A stretch of DNA of 64,000 bases. It comes from Paenibacillus beijingensis. Its GTDB lineage: Bacteria > Bacillota > Bacilli > Paenibacillales > Paenibacillaceae. The DNA lies in the NCBI RefSeq assembly GCF_000961095.1, contig NZ_CP011058.1, forward strand, positions 186,001-250,000. The letters are read 5' to 3'. The position numbers were made by a program, and so were the translations under genes. Numbering within the stretch: position 1 is the first letter of the stretch; each line of letters begins with the position of its first letter. Of the stretch, positions 54,405-62,156 are shown in pieces. A model generated the notes under the pieces. It worked only from the letters and a program-made list of their open reading frames with translations. It ran no database searches and had not been told where the DNA came from.

Positions 54405-56348
54405 TCAGCTGTGGCAGCCGCTCTCTTTGACCGCGCTGCTGCAGCTGTTTTTCTTTGGTGAAGGGGGGAGGTCAATCGCCGGGTTCTGATTGAAGAAGCT
54501 GACCGGCTTCAGCATAAAGCCGATGTAGGCGGCTGGCATGACCGGCCAATCCTCCGGACGCGGAACGTGGGTATGACCCATCGTGTACCAAACGACAATA
54601 TCTGTATTGGCAACCGAACGATCCTGTTCCGCCCATACCGAGAGGCCGTCTCCGCCGATGTGCTGATTCGGGTATTTGCCGGATGCGTACAGCTCATCCT
54701 CGTTATACGGCGTCACCCACAGGTGATGCTTGATGAAGCCGGCGCGCTTGATCAAGCTGGAGTTGTCGGAAGCGAACGGGAAGCAGTTCTCGCCCGTCAC
54801 GATTTTATAGCCTACCGATTGGCCCAGCTCATTCTTCACGTTGTCATTCACGATCTTCCAGTAGCGGGCCGTTTCCAGCTTAATATCGCGAATGGCCTGC
54901 TGTTCCGTCTCCAGCAGAGTCGATTTCGCATAGAATCCGCTCTCGCGCGGATTGCCTTCGCCGAGCTCTTCCGGTACGACGTTGACTTCATAGACGGAAT
55001 TCTCGTTACCGTCGATTTGCATATCCATACGCACGTTGAAGAAGTGCTGGTGGTTCGGAGCGTACAGGTCCGGACCGACCAAATTGCCGTATTTCGGCGT
55101 TTCGCCGGGATGAAGACCTGCTGTGGACAGAATGCCTGTCAGCTTCACTTCAAATTGAATATTGCCGTCCTGGTACAAATACCAGAAGAAACCATACTCG
55201 TAGTTGGCTACCGTCGAAACGGACGAGACAACCATCCGCCGCGAGCGTCTGACTTCAACATCGTTTGTCCGCCAGTCTGTATGCTTCCACAGGATGCCGT
55301 AGTCTTCCTCATGCATACAAATCGCGTTTTTAATCGTCATGAGCTCGCCCTTGCTGTTAGTCATGACGGCATCGAAATACTTGATATAACCGACGCAGTC
55401 GCAGCCGAGCTCCAGACTGTTCGCCAGCTGGCCGATGCCGTATTCCCCGCTGTCAAAAGCGTTTTTCCGGTTTTGGATCGGACCCGGATCTCCGTAAGGA
55501 ACGACCATCTCGGACAGTGCCCCGCGGTACATGACCGGACGTTCCTGCCCACCGTCATTATATGAAACGGTATGCAGCGTTAATCCTTCTCTTGCGTTGA
55601 AGCCAATGCGGAACTTCCAGTTTTGCCACTCCACCTCATGTCCGTTGACGGTGAAGCTCGGTCCTTCCGGCTGCGTAATTTCAACCGGTTTGATGCCGGT
55701 GCGCAGCGGGCCAACCCGATCCGGCGTATAATTGAATTCTTTCGAAGGGATTTTCGTATATTCATATTCTTCCACGCGCAAAACTTCCATTTTGTTCAGA
55801 TCGACGATCGGAACGAGGGGCAGCGGGCGGGCATAGCCGTTGTCCTTCTCGTCGCTGCGCAGGAAAATAAGCGGGCGGGCCAAGCGGACGTTCGCATCCT
55901 CTTCCGTTCCCCAATTGCCCGGCGACCAAAGATCAACCATCACAAGCTCCGGTGTATCGATTCCGAGACGTTGCAGCGCTGCCAGGAAGGTCGCATCCTT
56001 TTTCACGATTTCTTCGCATTCCACCTGCTCGTCAAGCATGATCGTCGGCTGAACGCCGGGAACATGCGTCCATGAAACCACTTTCTGTTCATTCAGCGAA
56101 ACGACGGCTTCATAAGTGGCGTTATCTTGCTTGTTCAGAATAATAATGAACGCTTGGCGGTCGAAAGCTTGCGTACCGTCAAAGCTGAGCACGACTTCCT
56201 TCTTCGGCTCTTTCAACATGACCGAGACAAACCGGTCGGCATCGCCCAGTTGTTTCTCTACCTTCAAAATTTGTACGGCTGCCAAAATTTCTTCTTTGCT
56301 AAGCGGCTCAAGTGGATGGTTTCCGAGCTTGACGGTGATCTGCTCCAT
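54405..56348 (-). CDS. Copper amine oxidase (topaquinone enzyme)
   Basis: A 647-residue copper-containing primary amine oxidase, close in length and residue numbering to the Arthrobacter globiformis enzyme. The topaquinone precursor is Tyr383 in VANYEYGFFW, the catalytic base Asp299 in NAFDSGEYGIG, and the copper ligands are His433 and His435 (NHQHFFNVR) and His594 (GHTHVPRPEDWPVMP). No signal peptide, so cytoplasmic. It ends with a Cys-containing tail (SCSSAVKESGCHS). The ATG at 56348 has AGGGG 7 nt upstream; the 65-residue upstream extension crosses the operator and is rejected. It would convert primary amines to aldehyde, ammonia and hydrogen peroxide. Divergent from PII with a TTTCCCG site between. 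Confidence 0.95.
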   Translation of the reverse strand: MEQITVKLGNHPLEPLSKEEILAAVQILKVEKQLGDADRFVSVMLKEPKKEVVLSFDGTQAFDRQAFIIILNKQDNATYEAVVSLNEQKVVSWTHVPGVQPTIMLDEQVECEEIVKKDATFLAALQRLGIDTPELVMVDLWSPGNWGTEEDANVRLARPLIFLRSDEKDNGYARPLPLVPIVDLNKMEVLRVEEYEYTKIPSKEFNYTPDRVGPLRTGIKPVEITQPEGPSFTVNGHEVEWQNWKFRIGFNAREGLTLHTVSYNDGGQERPVMYRGALSEMVVPYGDPGPIQNRKNAFDSGEYGIGQLANSLELGCDCVGYIKYFDAVMTNSKGELMTIKNAICMHEEDYGILWKHTDWRTNDVEVRRSRRMVVSSVSTVANYEYGFFWYLYQDGNIQFEVKLTGILSTAGLHPGETPKYGNLVGPDLYAPNHQHFFNVRMDMQIDGNENSVYEVNVVPEELGEGNPRESGFYAKSTLLETEQQAIRDIKLETARYWKIVNDNVKNELGQSVGYKIVTGENCFPFASDNSSLIKRAGFIKHHLWVTPYNEDELYASGKYPNQHIGGDGLSVWAEQDRSVANTDIVVWYTMGHTHVPRPEDWPVMPAAYIGFMLKPVSFFNQNPAIDLPPSPKKNSCSSAVKESGCHS

Positions 56349-56428
56349 GTTGGTTCCCCTCACTTTTTCGAAATAGGATGTTGCTATAGCTAAATAGTAG
56401 CTCGTAAACCGGCAGTGCCATACCTCGG

Positions 56429-56448
56429 TTTCCTGTATAACGGGAAAA
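56429..56448. promoter_or_regulatory. TTTCCCG-type operator between amine oxidase and PII genes
   Basis: On the minus strand TTTTCCCG-TTATACA-GGAAA, nearly the same as the site at 48039-48059 including the TTAT core. It is 81 bp from the amine oxidase start and 128 bp from glnB. Confidence 0.7.
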
Positions 56449-56575
56449 CCATATTTTTTTGTCGCTGCCGATTTTTGACCCTTTTCTCGAATAATGAGAT
56501 TTTCCGATACGTCCAATCTGTTAATCAGCGATAATGACGTCATAGACCTGATTATCTGGGAGGGAGCTTTGGCTT

Positions 56576-56920
56576 ATGAAATTGCTTACGATCATTATCC
56601 GTCCGGAAAAACTGAGCAGCGTAACCGCTGCGCTTCATGAGCTCGGCATAAAAGGAATGACGATCAGCGACGTGCGCGGGCAAGGGATTCAAAAAGGGGT
56701 AAAAACCGTGTACCGGGGCGTTGAATATCAAACCGACTTTATCATGAAAAATAAGATTGAAATTGTCATTCGCGATGACATCTACGAACAAACGGTGGAA
56801 GCAGTCATGGAAGCCGCACGTACCGGTCAAGTCGGCGACGGAAAAATTTTCACGACCGATATATCGGATGTGATCCGAATCCGTACAGGAGAGCATGGAA
56901 AAGACGCGCTTGGACAGTAG
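56576..56920 (+). CDS. glnB: Nitrogen regulatory protein P-II
   Basis: A 114-residue PII signalling protein. The T-loop carries RGQGIQKGVKTVYRGVEYQ with the modifiable Tyr51. The C-terminal signature TGQVGDGKIFTTDISDVIRI is complete. GGGAGGGAG lies about 9 nt before the ATG. PII senses ATP/ADP and 2-oxoglutarate and typically controls ammonium channels; here amt is 6 kb away rather than adjacent, but both share the same upstream palindrome. Divergent from the amine oxidase. Confidence 0.95.
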   Translation: MKLLTIIIRPEKLSSVTAALHELGIKGMTISDVRGQGIQKGVKTVYRGVEYQTDFIMKNKIEIVIRDDIYEQTVEAVMEAARTGQVGDGKIFTTDISDVIRIRTGEHGKDALGQ

Positions 56921-56940
56921 CAGAAAAATGGTAAACCAAA

Positions 56941-56973
56941 AAGCCTTGACCAGGATCGTTCCTGTCAAGGCTT
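56941..56973. terminator. Bidirectional terminator between glnB and reductase genes
   Basis: AAGCCTTGAC pairs with GTCAAGGCTT, with an inner AGG/CCT stem, between convergent genes. Confidence 0.85.
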
Positions 56974-56983
56974 CTTCACGCTA

Positions 56984-57937
56984 TTACAACCGGATCGATA
57001 CCCGATTCGATTTCGCTCTCGAGACGCACGTAATCATCGCATTGCGTTTCTTCTTCTCCTGCTCGGAGAGGAAAAAATCGCGGTGATCCACCTCTCCTTC
57101 CTCCACTTCCACCTCGCAGCTGCCGCATCCCCCGATTTTGCAGGAATAAGGAGCTTCGATTCCTTTTTCCAGAAGAACATCCAGCAGACTCCGGTCTTCG
57201 GGCACTTGCAGCACGATGTTGCTGCCGGTTAACTCCACCTCGAACGGATGACAAGGACCTTGGTTCGGAGGCGTAAACAGCTCGAAATGAATGCTGGACG
57301 GAGGATACCCATAGCTCTGCGCCGCCTGTCTGAATTGGGTAATCATCGCTTCCGGACCGCAGAAATAAACGTGAGATCCGATCGGCTGATTCCACATGAC
57401 CATCGTAGGCATCCGCTTCGATTCACTTGAAAAATAAAAATGGGCTTGTTCCCCGTAATGGGATTGAATAAAAGAATAAAACGGACAGTATTGTTCGGAA
57501 GCGGCTGCATAATGAAGCTCGAACGATTTCCCGGCCGCCTTCATTTCCGCCATCATCGCCATAAATGGGGTAATCCCGATGCCCGCTGCAATAAAAATAT
57601 GATGCCTCGCCTCGAAGCTGACGGGCAAATGATTTTTCGGATGGCTGATCTCGAGTTCATCTCCGGCTTTCACCTGGGTATGCCAGAACTCCGACCCGCC
57701 TCGTGACTGTTGGCTAAGCCTGACGGCAATCGTGTAGGAGTCTCTATCCCTCGGATTGCCGGCCAGCGAATAATGCCTCTCCAGAAATTCATCCTGCTTC
57801 TGCAAATAAGTCGTAATATGGGCGCCGGCTGAATACCATGGAAGCCGCCCCGTTAGCGGAACCAGCTTGAAGCGTTTCACTAGCGGCGTCTCCTGTACCG
57901 CTTCCGTAACCTTTACTTTAATGTTGGCGTTATGCAT
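56984..57937 (-). CDS. Ferredoxin-type reductase (PDR/VanB family), probable DmmB/C-like electron donor
   Basis: A 317-residue flavin/iron-sulfur reductase: ferredoxin-NADP reductase domain (ERHYSLAGNPRD for FMN, IAAGIGITPFMAM and VYFCGPEAMI for NAD(P)), then a plant-type 2Fe-2S domain with Cys266, Cys271, Cys274 and Cys304. It would pass electrons from NAD(P)H to an oxygenase. It ends the five-gene operon after a DUF3445 and a DmmA-like gene, so it is the likely reductase of that N-demethylase. AAGGAG lies 10 nt before the ATG. Confidence 0.9.
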   Translation of the reverse strand: MHNANIKVKVTEAVQETPLVKRFKLVPLTGRLPWYSAGAHITTYLQKQDEFLERHYSLAGNPRDRDSYTIAVRLSQQSRGGSEFWHTQVKAGDELEISHPKNHLPVSFEARHHIFIAAGIGITPFMAMMAEMKAAGKSFELHYAAASEQYCPFYSFIQSHYGEQAHFYFSSESKRMPTMVMWNQPIGSHVYFCGPEAMITQFRQAAQSYGYPPSSIHFELFTPPNQGPCHPFEVELTGSNIVLQVPEDRSLLDVLLEKGIEAPYSCKIGGCGSCEVEVEEGEVDHRDFFLSEQEKKKRNAMITCVSRAKSNRVSIRL

Positions 57938-57951
57938 CCAAGTGACACTCC

Positions 57952-58758
57952 TTACTCGTTGACGTTAACATAACCCATGAACGCCTCCAGCCGCGGCGAA
58001 TAATGATTGGAAATAAGAAGCGGACTGCCGCAGCGTACGCAATCCATCTCACTCCCGTTCGGTTTAGGCTGCATTTCATAACAATGAGCGCAAAATACAC
58101 GTTCCTCTTTTTCGCCAATACCAATCCCTTGAAATTCCTCGTTCGCGTAGCCGCTCTGACGGGCGATCCGTTTAATGCGGGAGAAATCACGCCAGTCGCA
58201 GAAGGCCATAATCCGGGTTCCAATCGTTTGCTCCTTAATGGCTGCGGCGATGCCTTGTTCCCCGCCGCCTCGAATCGAACGGATTGAAAAATCCATCCTT
58301 TTGATGTAGTTTCGTAATGCGTTCGAGGCAGCTTTATCGCTTGCGTTCATACGGAAGACTTCAATTTGTGCCCCTGATCTCGCCAGCCCCAAAAGAGACG
58401 GCAATGCCGGCAGAACACCGGAATCGTCGATAAACAACAGCTGTTTCCTGCCCTCCAGTGCAACCGTTTGATCAGGCTGTTGCATGCGAAGTGTACCGGA
58501 TTTCGTATCCGTGATGATAGGCCTCACATTGTCCGGGCATAATCGGATATCCACGTAAAGTTTTAGTTGCCGATTGAAGTCTGTACCCAGCTTGAGGAAT
58601 GAAACGGGAATACCCAGCCGCTGTTCATTTAACCAGATGCCGCTTGATATCAATCCCACCGGCTCCGCTAAACTCCCTTCCAAAATCTCGGCATTAATCA
58701 TGTAAAATGCTTTCCCTAACGTCTCTCCCTGCAATATTCCGCATTTGATTTCTTCCAA
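57952..58758 (-). CDS. DmmA-like protein with C-terminal zinc ribbon
   Basis: A 268-residue protein. The C-terminal 50 residues hold Cys223-x2-Cys226 and Cys240-x2-Cys243 (FCAHCYEMQ, DCVRCGSPLL) and HYSPRLEAFMGY, the pattern of DmmA-like dimethylamine monooxygenase subunits as I remember it. The middle (LLFIDDSGVLPALPSLLGLA) resembles a Rossmann-like NAD(P)- or flavin-binding segment. It has a TTG start with GGGGGAG about 5 nt upstream. Located between the DUF3445 oxygenase and the reductase. A role as part of an amine monooxygenase complex is inferred from family and context. Confidence 0.75.
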   Translation of the reverse strand: MEEIKCGILQGETLGKAFYMINAEILEGSLAEPVGLISSGIWLNEQRLGIPVSFLKLGTDFNRQLKLYVDIRLCPDNVRPIITDTKSGTLRMQQPDQTVALEGRKQLLFIDDSGVLPALPSLLGLARSGAQIEVFRMNASDKAASNALRNYIKRMDFSIRSIRGGGEQGIAAAIKEQTIGTRIMAFCDWRDFSRIKRIARQSGYANEEFQGIGIGEKEERVFCAHCYEMQPKPNGSEMDCVRCGSPLLISNHYSPRLEAFMGYVNVNE

Positions 58759-58788
58759 GCCTGCTCCCCCTAACGTCGCCGGGTCTAA

Positions 58789-59757
58789 TCAAATATGCCG
58801 TTTCAGATACTCAATCAATAATGGTTTATAGGAAATAAACCCTTTATAATCCGCCAGCGGATCGGGCAAATCTTCCAGCACCTTGCAAAACCGCTCCGCC
58901 CAAACCTGATTGCGGATCAACTCCTGAAATGGCAGCAGATGGGTATGTATGCTGAATAATATCCCATTGCTGCCAGGGATCCGGAACAGCCGCTGGTCTT
59001 CGGAGCGCAGGTGCATGATCTCGCCGACATTGTCCAGGTTCAGTCCGAATTTTTCCCGCCCCCATTCCCCGAACGCTTCCGGAGACGTATCCAATCTCGG
59101 TCCAACGTTCAACGTCCAATTGATCCGCGTCCAAGGCTTGCCCGCTTCCATTCGCAGCAGGAAGCCGAGCACCTTCTCCGCAAGCCCGCTGTCCGAGTAA
59201 ATCGGTACCGGGGAATGGAATTGCAAATAGGTCATGCCGAGATCAAACGCCAGCGACCAGTTAGCCGGGAAGCACAACTGACCTGCGTCCATATACAAAT
59301 CCCCGTCTCTTTGCTGCAGGTAGATCAGGTCCTCTTGGATATGTCTGCCGATAAAATCCAGCGGTTCATACGGGAGCGTAGAAGGGTCTCCAAAAACGAA
59401 CGTGCATGTTTCATCCAGCAGCCGATTGTAAAACGTCCATTGATCCCCTTTCATATCGAGCGAAAAATAATCGGCGTGCACCGAAGCTAGCTCCTTCATC
59501 AGCATGGACATGATTTCCCACTGCGCCTCGAGCGTATGAGGGGCGGCCTGAAACGTGCGTTCGGGATAACGGTCCAGCAGCTTTCGTTTCTCTTCGATTT
59601 CTTCATAATACTCGGGTGTGATATCGGTGCAAACCGGTGGCGTGAGCGCCCTGGAATTGTTGGAGTACCGGTACGAGTCGCCTTGAAATGGAAATGGGAA
59701 GCGTTCCAGCAACGGGGCTGCTTTTATTTCCGTCCGGTGCAATTGCAATTTGTCCAT
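58789..59757 (-). CDS. DUF3445 heme-dependent oxidative N-demethylase-like protein
   Basis: A 322-residue protein of the DUF3445 family, which includes the heme subunit of oxidative N-demethylase and a component of bacterial dimethylamine monooxygenase. Recognisable parts are LERFPFPFQGDSY, LQQRDGDLYMDAGQLCFPAN followed by WSLAFDLGM, WTRINWTLNVGPRLDTS, LRSEDQRLFRIPGSNGILFS and IHTHLLPFQELI. The ATG at 59757 has GGGAGAG 7 nt upstream. It is the probable catalytic subunit of the operon. Which N-alkyl amine it oxidises cannot be read from sequence. Confidence 0.85.
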   Translation of the reverse strand: MDKLQLHRTEIKAAPLLERFPFPFQGDSYRYSNNSRALTPPVCTDITPEYYEEIEEKRKLLDRYPERTFQAAPHTLEAQWEIMSMLMKELASVHADYFSLDMKGDQWTFYNRLLDETCTFVFGDPSTLPYEPLDFIGRHIQEDLIYLQQRDGDLYMDAGQLCFPANWSLAFDLGMTYLQFHSPVPIYSDSGLAEKVLGFLLRMEAGKPWTRINWTLNVGPRLDTSPEAFGEWGREKFGLNLDNVGEIMHLRSEDQRLFRIPGSNGILFSIHTHLLPFQELIRNQVWAERFCKVLEDLPDPLADYKGFISYKPLLIEYLKRHI

Positions 59758-59852
59758 GTCTGATCTCTCCCTTCAATGAAAAGCGGCCCCGCATATAAAA
59801 GAATGCCTGAGCGTCCTTGAATATTTGGAGCCGCTGCAATCATCGTTGCTGC

Positions 59853-60254
59853 TTACAGGAAAACATCCGCCGGCAGCCGATGGGCGAAGTAAACCGCTTC
59901 GCCGTCGCTTTCGCCGTCAAAAATCACCTTTGTCGTCGGAGTAAATACGAGGATGTCGCCCGCTTCGGCTACATACTTCACATTCTGTTCGTCCCGAATC
60001 ACGATTTTGCCGAAAACAACGACTTTCACTTCCAGAAACGTGTATTCGAATTCAAAATCGACGGATGGACGCATCACGAAACGCCCGGCCGAAAGCGGAT
60101 TGCTGTCCGCTGTAATCGGTATATCTTTAATTTGGCTGTCCAAAGTAGGCAGGCCCAGCAATCCGTTCAACTCTTTCAGAGGCGTCGTGCCAGCTTTTAT
60201 TAATACAACGCCAGGCTTTTGGCTTACATATTCATAGGATGCAGTATTAGACAT
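59853..60254 (-). CDS. EutQ-like cupin protein 2
   Basis: A 133-residue single cupin domain protein: an N-terminal segment with SQKPGVVLIKAG, then the beta-barrel FEFEYTFLEVKVVVFGKIVI followed by GDILVFTPTTKVIFDG. The arrangement resembles EutQ-type cupins. The usual metal-binding His cluster of motif 1 is replaced by E/Y-rich sequence, so binding is uncertain. The ATG at 60254 has GGGAGG 11 nt upstream. It is a paralogue of the next cupin upstream. Confidence 0.75.
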   Translation of the reverse strand: MSNTASYEYVSQKPGVVLIKAGTTPLKELNGLLGLPTLDSQIKDIPITADSNPLSAGRFVMRPSVDFEFEYTFLEVKVVVFGKIVIRDEQNVKYVAEAGDILVFTPTTKVIFDGESDGEAVYFAHRLPADVFL

Positions 60255-60330
60255 AACTTCAGGTACCTCCCGATTCAAATTGGTGTGATGAAACAAGTCA
60301 TCGAGCCGTCAATCTCACAAGCATGCCGGC

Positions 60331-60681
60331 TTAAGCTTCGCCTACTTTACGCAATCCGCAGAAAAATCCGATTCCGTAATCCGGCGAGTCGAACGTAATC
60401 CGGCTGCCTTTTTCAAAGTAGAGCACATCGCCGGGAACGACATTTACGGTTTTGCCCGTTTCATCGGTAATCGTCATTTCGCCTTCCACAATGATTTTCA
60501 TTTCATCGTAGGTATAGGTGTACGAAAGCGGCTTTGACTTTTCCATACGGAAGAATCCGCTTGTAATCGTTTTTTCCTGATCGCTCGAACTGAGCACGTC
60601 CCCCAGAAACGCCTTCGTATCCGGAACCCCCATCGTAGGAAAATCCATTTTGATCGCTTTGTTGACCACTTGCATCGGCAT
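60331..60681 (-). CDS. EutQ-like cupin protein 1
   Basis: A 116-residue cupin: VPDTKAFLGDVLSSSDQEKT, YTYDEMKIIVEGEMTITDET and VNVVPGDVLYFEKGSRITFD, like the ethanolamine-utilisation protein EutQ. The ATG at 60681 follows GGAGGAGG by 7 nt; the longer reading runs into the promoter. It is first gene of the five-gene operon, about 85 bp downstream of a TTTCCCG-type palindrome. EutQ-type cupins in eut operons have acetate kinase or structural roles; here a sensing or substrate-handling role is equally possible. Confidence 0.8.
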   Translation of the reverse strand: MPMQVVNKAIKMDFPTMGVPDTKAFLGDVLSSSDQEKTITSGFFRMEKSKPLSYTYTYDEMKIIVEGEMTITDETGKTVNVVPGDVLYFEKGSRITFDSPDYGIGFFCGLRKVGEA

Positions 60682-60765
60682 CGCAGTTCCTCCTCCATTC
60701 GTGATATATGATGTGACTGAATCTAACGACATCATCACATATACAACCGGTCAACGAAACGGCAC

Positions 60766-60785
60766 TCTCCCGAATAGCGGGAATG
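60766..60785. promoter_or_regulatory. TTTCCCG-type operator upstream of the N-demethylase operon
   Basis: CTCCCG-AATAGCG-GGAAT, with CATTCCCG-CTATTCG-GGAGA on the minus strand. Same 7-bp spacing between CCCG and GGAA as the other sites. Confidence 0.65.
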
Positions 60786-60804
60786 AGTTCGAATTGTAAG
60801 AACA

Positions 60805-60828
60805 TAAAAAGCGCCCTGCACGGGCGCT
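60805..60828 (-). terminator. Terminator of the MFS gene
   Basis: AGCGCCC pairs with GGGCGCT around TGCAC, followed on the minus strand by TTTTT. Confidence 0.8.
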
Positions 60829-60920
60829 CTCAGGCAATCATATGAAAAACAATTCCGGCGTAACTGCCGGCACTATGAATATGTGCGAAATCTCCATTCC
60901 TGCTCGAACCGCTTGATGGT

Positions 60921-62156
60921 TTAAGAATAGCTGGATGGATGGCGGTTGAACAATGTCCTTAAAAAATAAACCGGCAGCACCCCGGCGGCAATGACGGCCA
61001 GCAAAAACCAGCTTAACGTATTCGCCGGATCCGTCGCTTTATAAAGCCAGACCAGCAATCCGACGCTGGCGATTCTGCCGACGCTTAATGCCAATTCCCT
61101 CCATACCATCAGCTCGACGCGGATTTGTCCTTTCAGATCGTGCCGGCTGACGGCGTTATACGAGATAGTAAAGAAAGGCGCGTTGAACATCGGCTTGCTG
61201 ACGGCGTCGAGTACCGCGAACAGCATCAGCGTCCACGGGTTCAAATGCACCGTAATTCCGATCAGCGACAAGCTTAACAATGTAGTCCCCCACGTGAGGA
61301 AAAGCCATCTGTGCCGTTCCTGCCCATACCTGCCGATCAGATAAAAGACGACAACGGAAAGAAATGTCGTAACGAAGGCGTAATTGCCTGTCGTATTCTC
61401 GCTTCCGGTCGCCATATAAATCCACAGCCAAATGACGATCGACAGCACGCCTTCACGGAACGAGATAAAAACGAACGCCCACGAGATTTGCCGCCATTCG
61501 CGCTGTTTCTTCCAAACGCCGAGCATCCGGCGCCATTCGAAAGCTCCCGGCACGGAATCGGCCGGCAGCAGAAAAGAAGCGAGCAGCGACAGCAGGAAGC
61601 ATAGAAACGCCGCCACAAAAATGGTCGTATAGCCGGCAAAGCCGGGCATAACCGCAACGACCCAGCCGGCGAGCAGCGGACCGAACATGCCGCTGAGCGA
61701 GCCGAAGATGCCGTTCAAGCCGTTAAACCAGTCGCGGTTTGCTGGACGGGTAACATCGACGGTCAGCACATTGGCGGCAAGCCAGTAAAAGCCTGAACCG
61801 ACTCCATACAAGACGCCAAGCGCCTCCAGCCAATTTGCGGAACGTTCTCCCAACCCGAGAACCGCTACATAAAACAGCACCTGCAGCAGACTGCCGATCC
61901 ACAACGCCTTGCTGCGCGCCGCTTTTTTGCTGAGCCAGCCCGCCGCAGCAAAAGCAGGCAGCCAAGCCAAATACGAAATCCAATTGAACATCAGTGTCTC
62001 GGAGACGTCCTGCGTAATTTTGAGCCAATACACATTAATGAAAATATTGGAGAGACTGTTTCCAAGCGAATTGAACCCGATAATCCACAGCAGCACTTTC
62101 GCCGCCTTTGGCAGCATGGGACGGTTTATCGCCGCAGTCTCCGTATGCAGATTCAC
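60921..62156 (-). CDS. MFS transporter
   Basis: A 411-residue major facilitator with about twelve helices (LPKAAKVLLWIIGFNSLGNS at the start, GVGSGFYWLAANVLTVDVTR after helix 4, FFTISYNAVSRHDLKGQIRV between helices 10 and 11). The GTG at 62156 overlaps the stop of the PHP gene (GTGA) and has GGGAG 7 nt upstream; the longer reading is rejected. The YxWLAA and SYNAV motifs resemble YkuC/YwoD-type facilitators. Substrate unknown. It is last in the operon with the PHP hydrolase. Confidence 0.85.
   Translation of the reverse strand: MNLHTETAAINRPMLPKAAKVLLWIIGFNSLGNSLSNIFINVYWLKITQDVSETLMFNWISYLAWLPAFAAAGWLSKKAARSKALWIGSLLQVLFYVAVLGLGERSANWLEALGVLYGVGSGFYWLAANVLTVDVTRPANRDWFNGLNGIFGSLSGMFGPLLAGWVVAVMPGFAGYTTIFVAAFLCFLLSLLASFLLPADSVPGAFEWRRMLGVWKKQREWRQISWAFVFISFREGVLSIVIWLWIYMATGSENTTGNYAFVTTFLSVVVFYLIGRYGQERHRWLFLTWGTTLLSLSLIGITVHLNPWTLMLFAVLDAVSKPMFNAPFFTISYNAVSRHDLKGQIRVELMVWRELALSVGRIASVGLLVWLYKATDPANTLSWFLLAVIAAGVLPVYFLRTLFNRHPSSYS

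Noticed and set aside
54567..55565. 332-codon plus-strand frame opposite the copper amine oxidase
   Set aside because: Lies entirely within the oxidase active-site region on the other strand; no start signal or recognisable domain.
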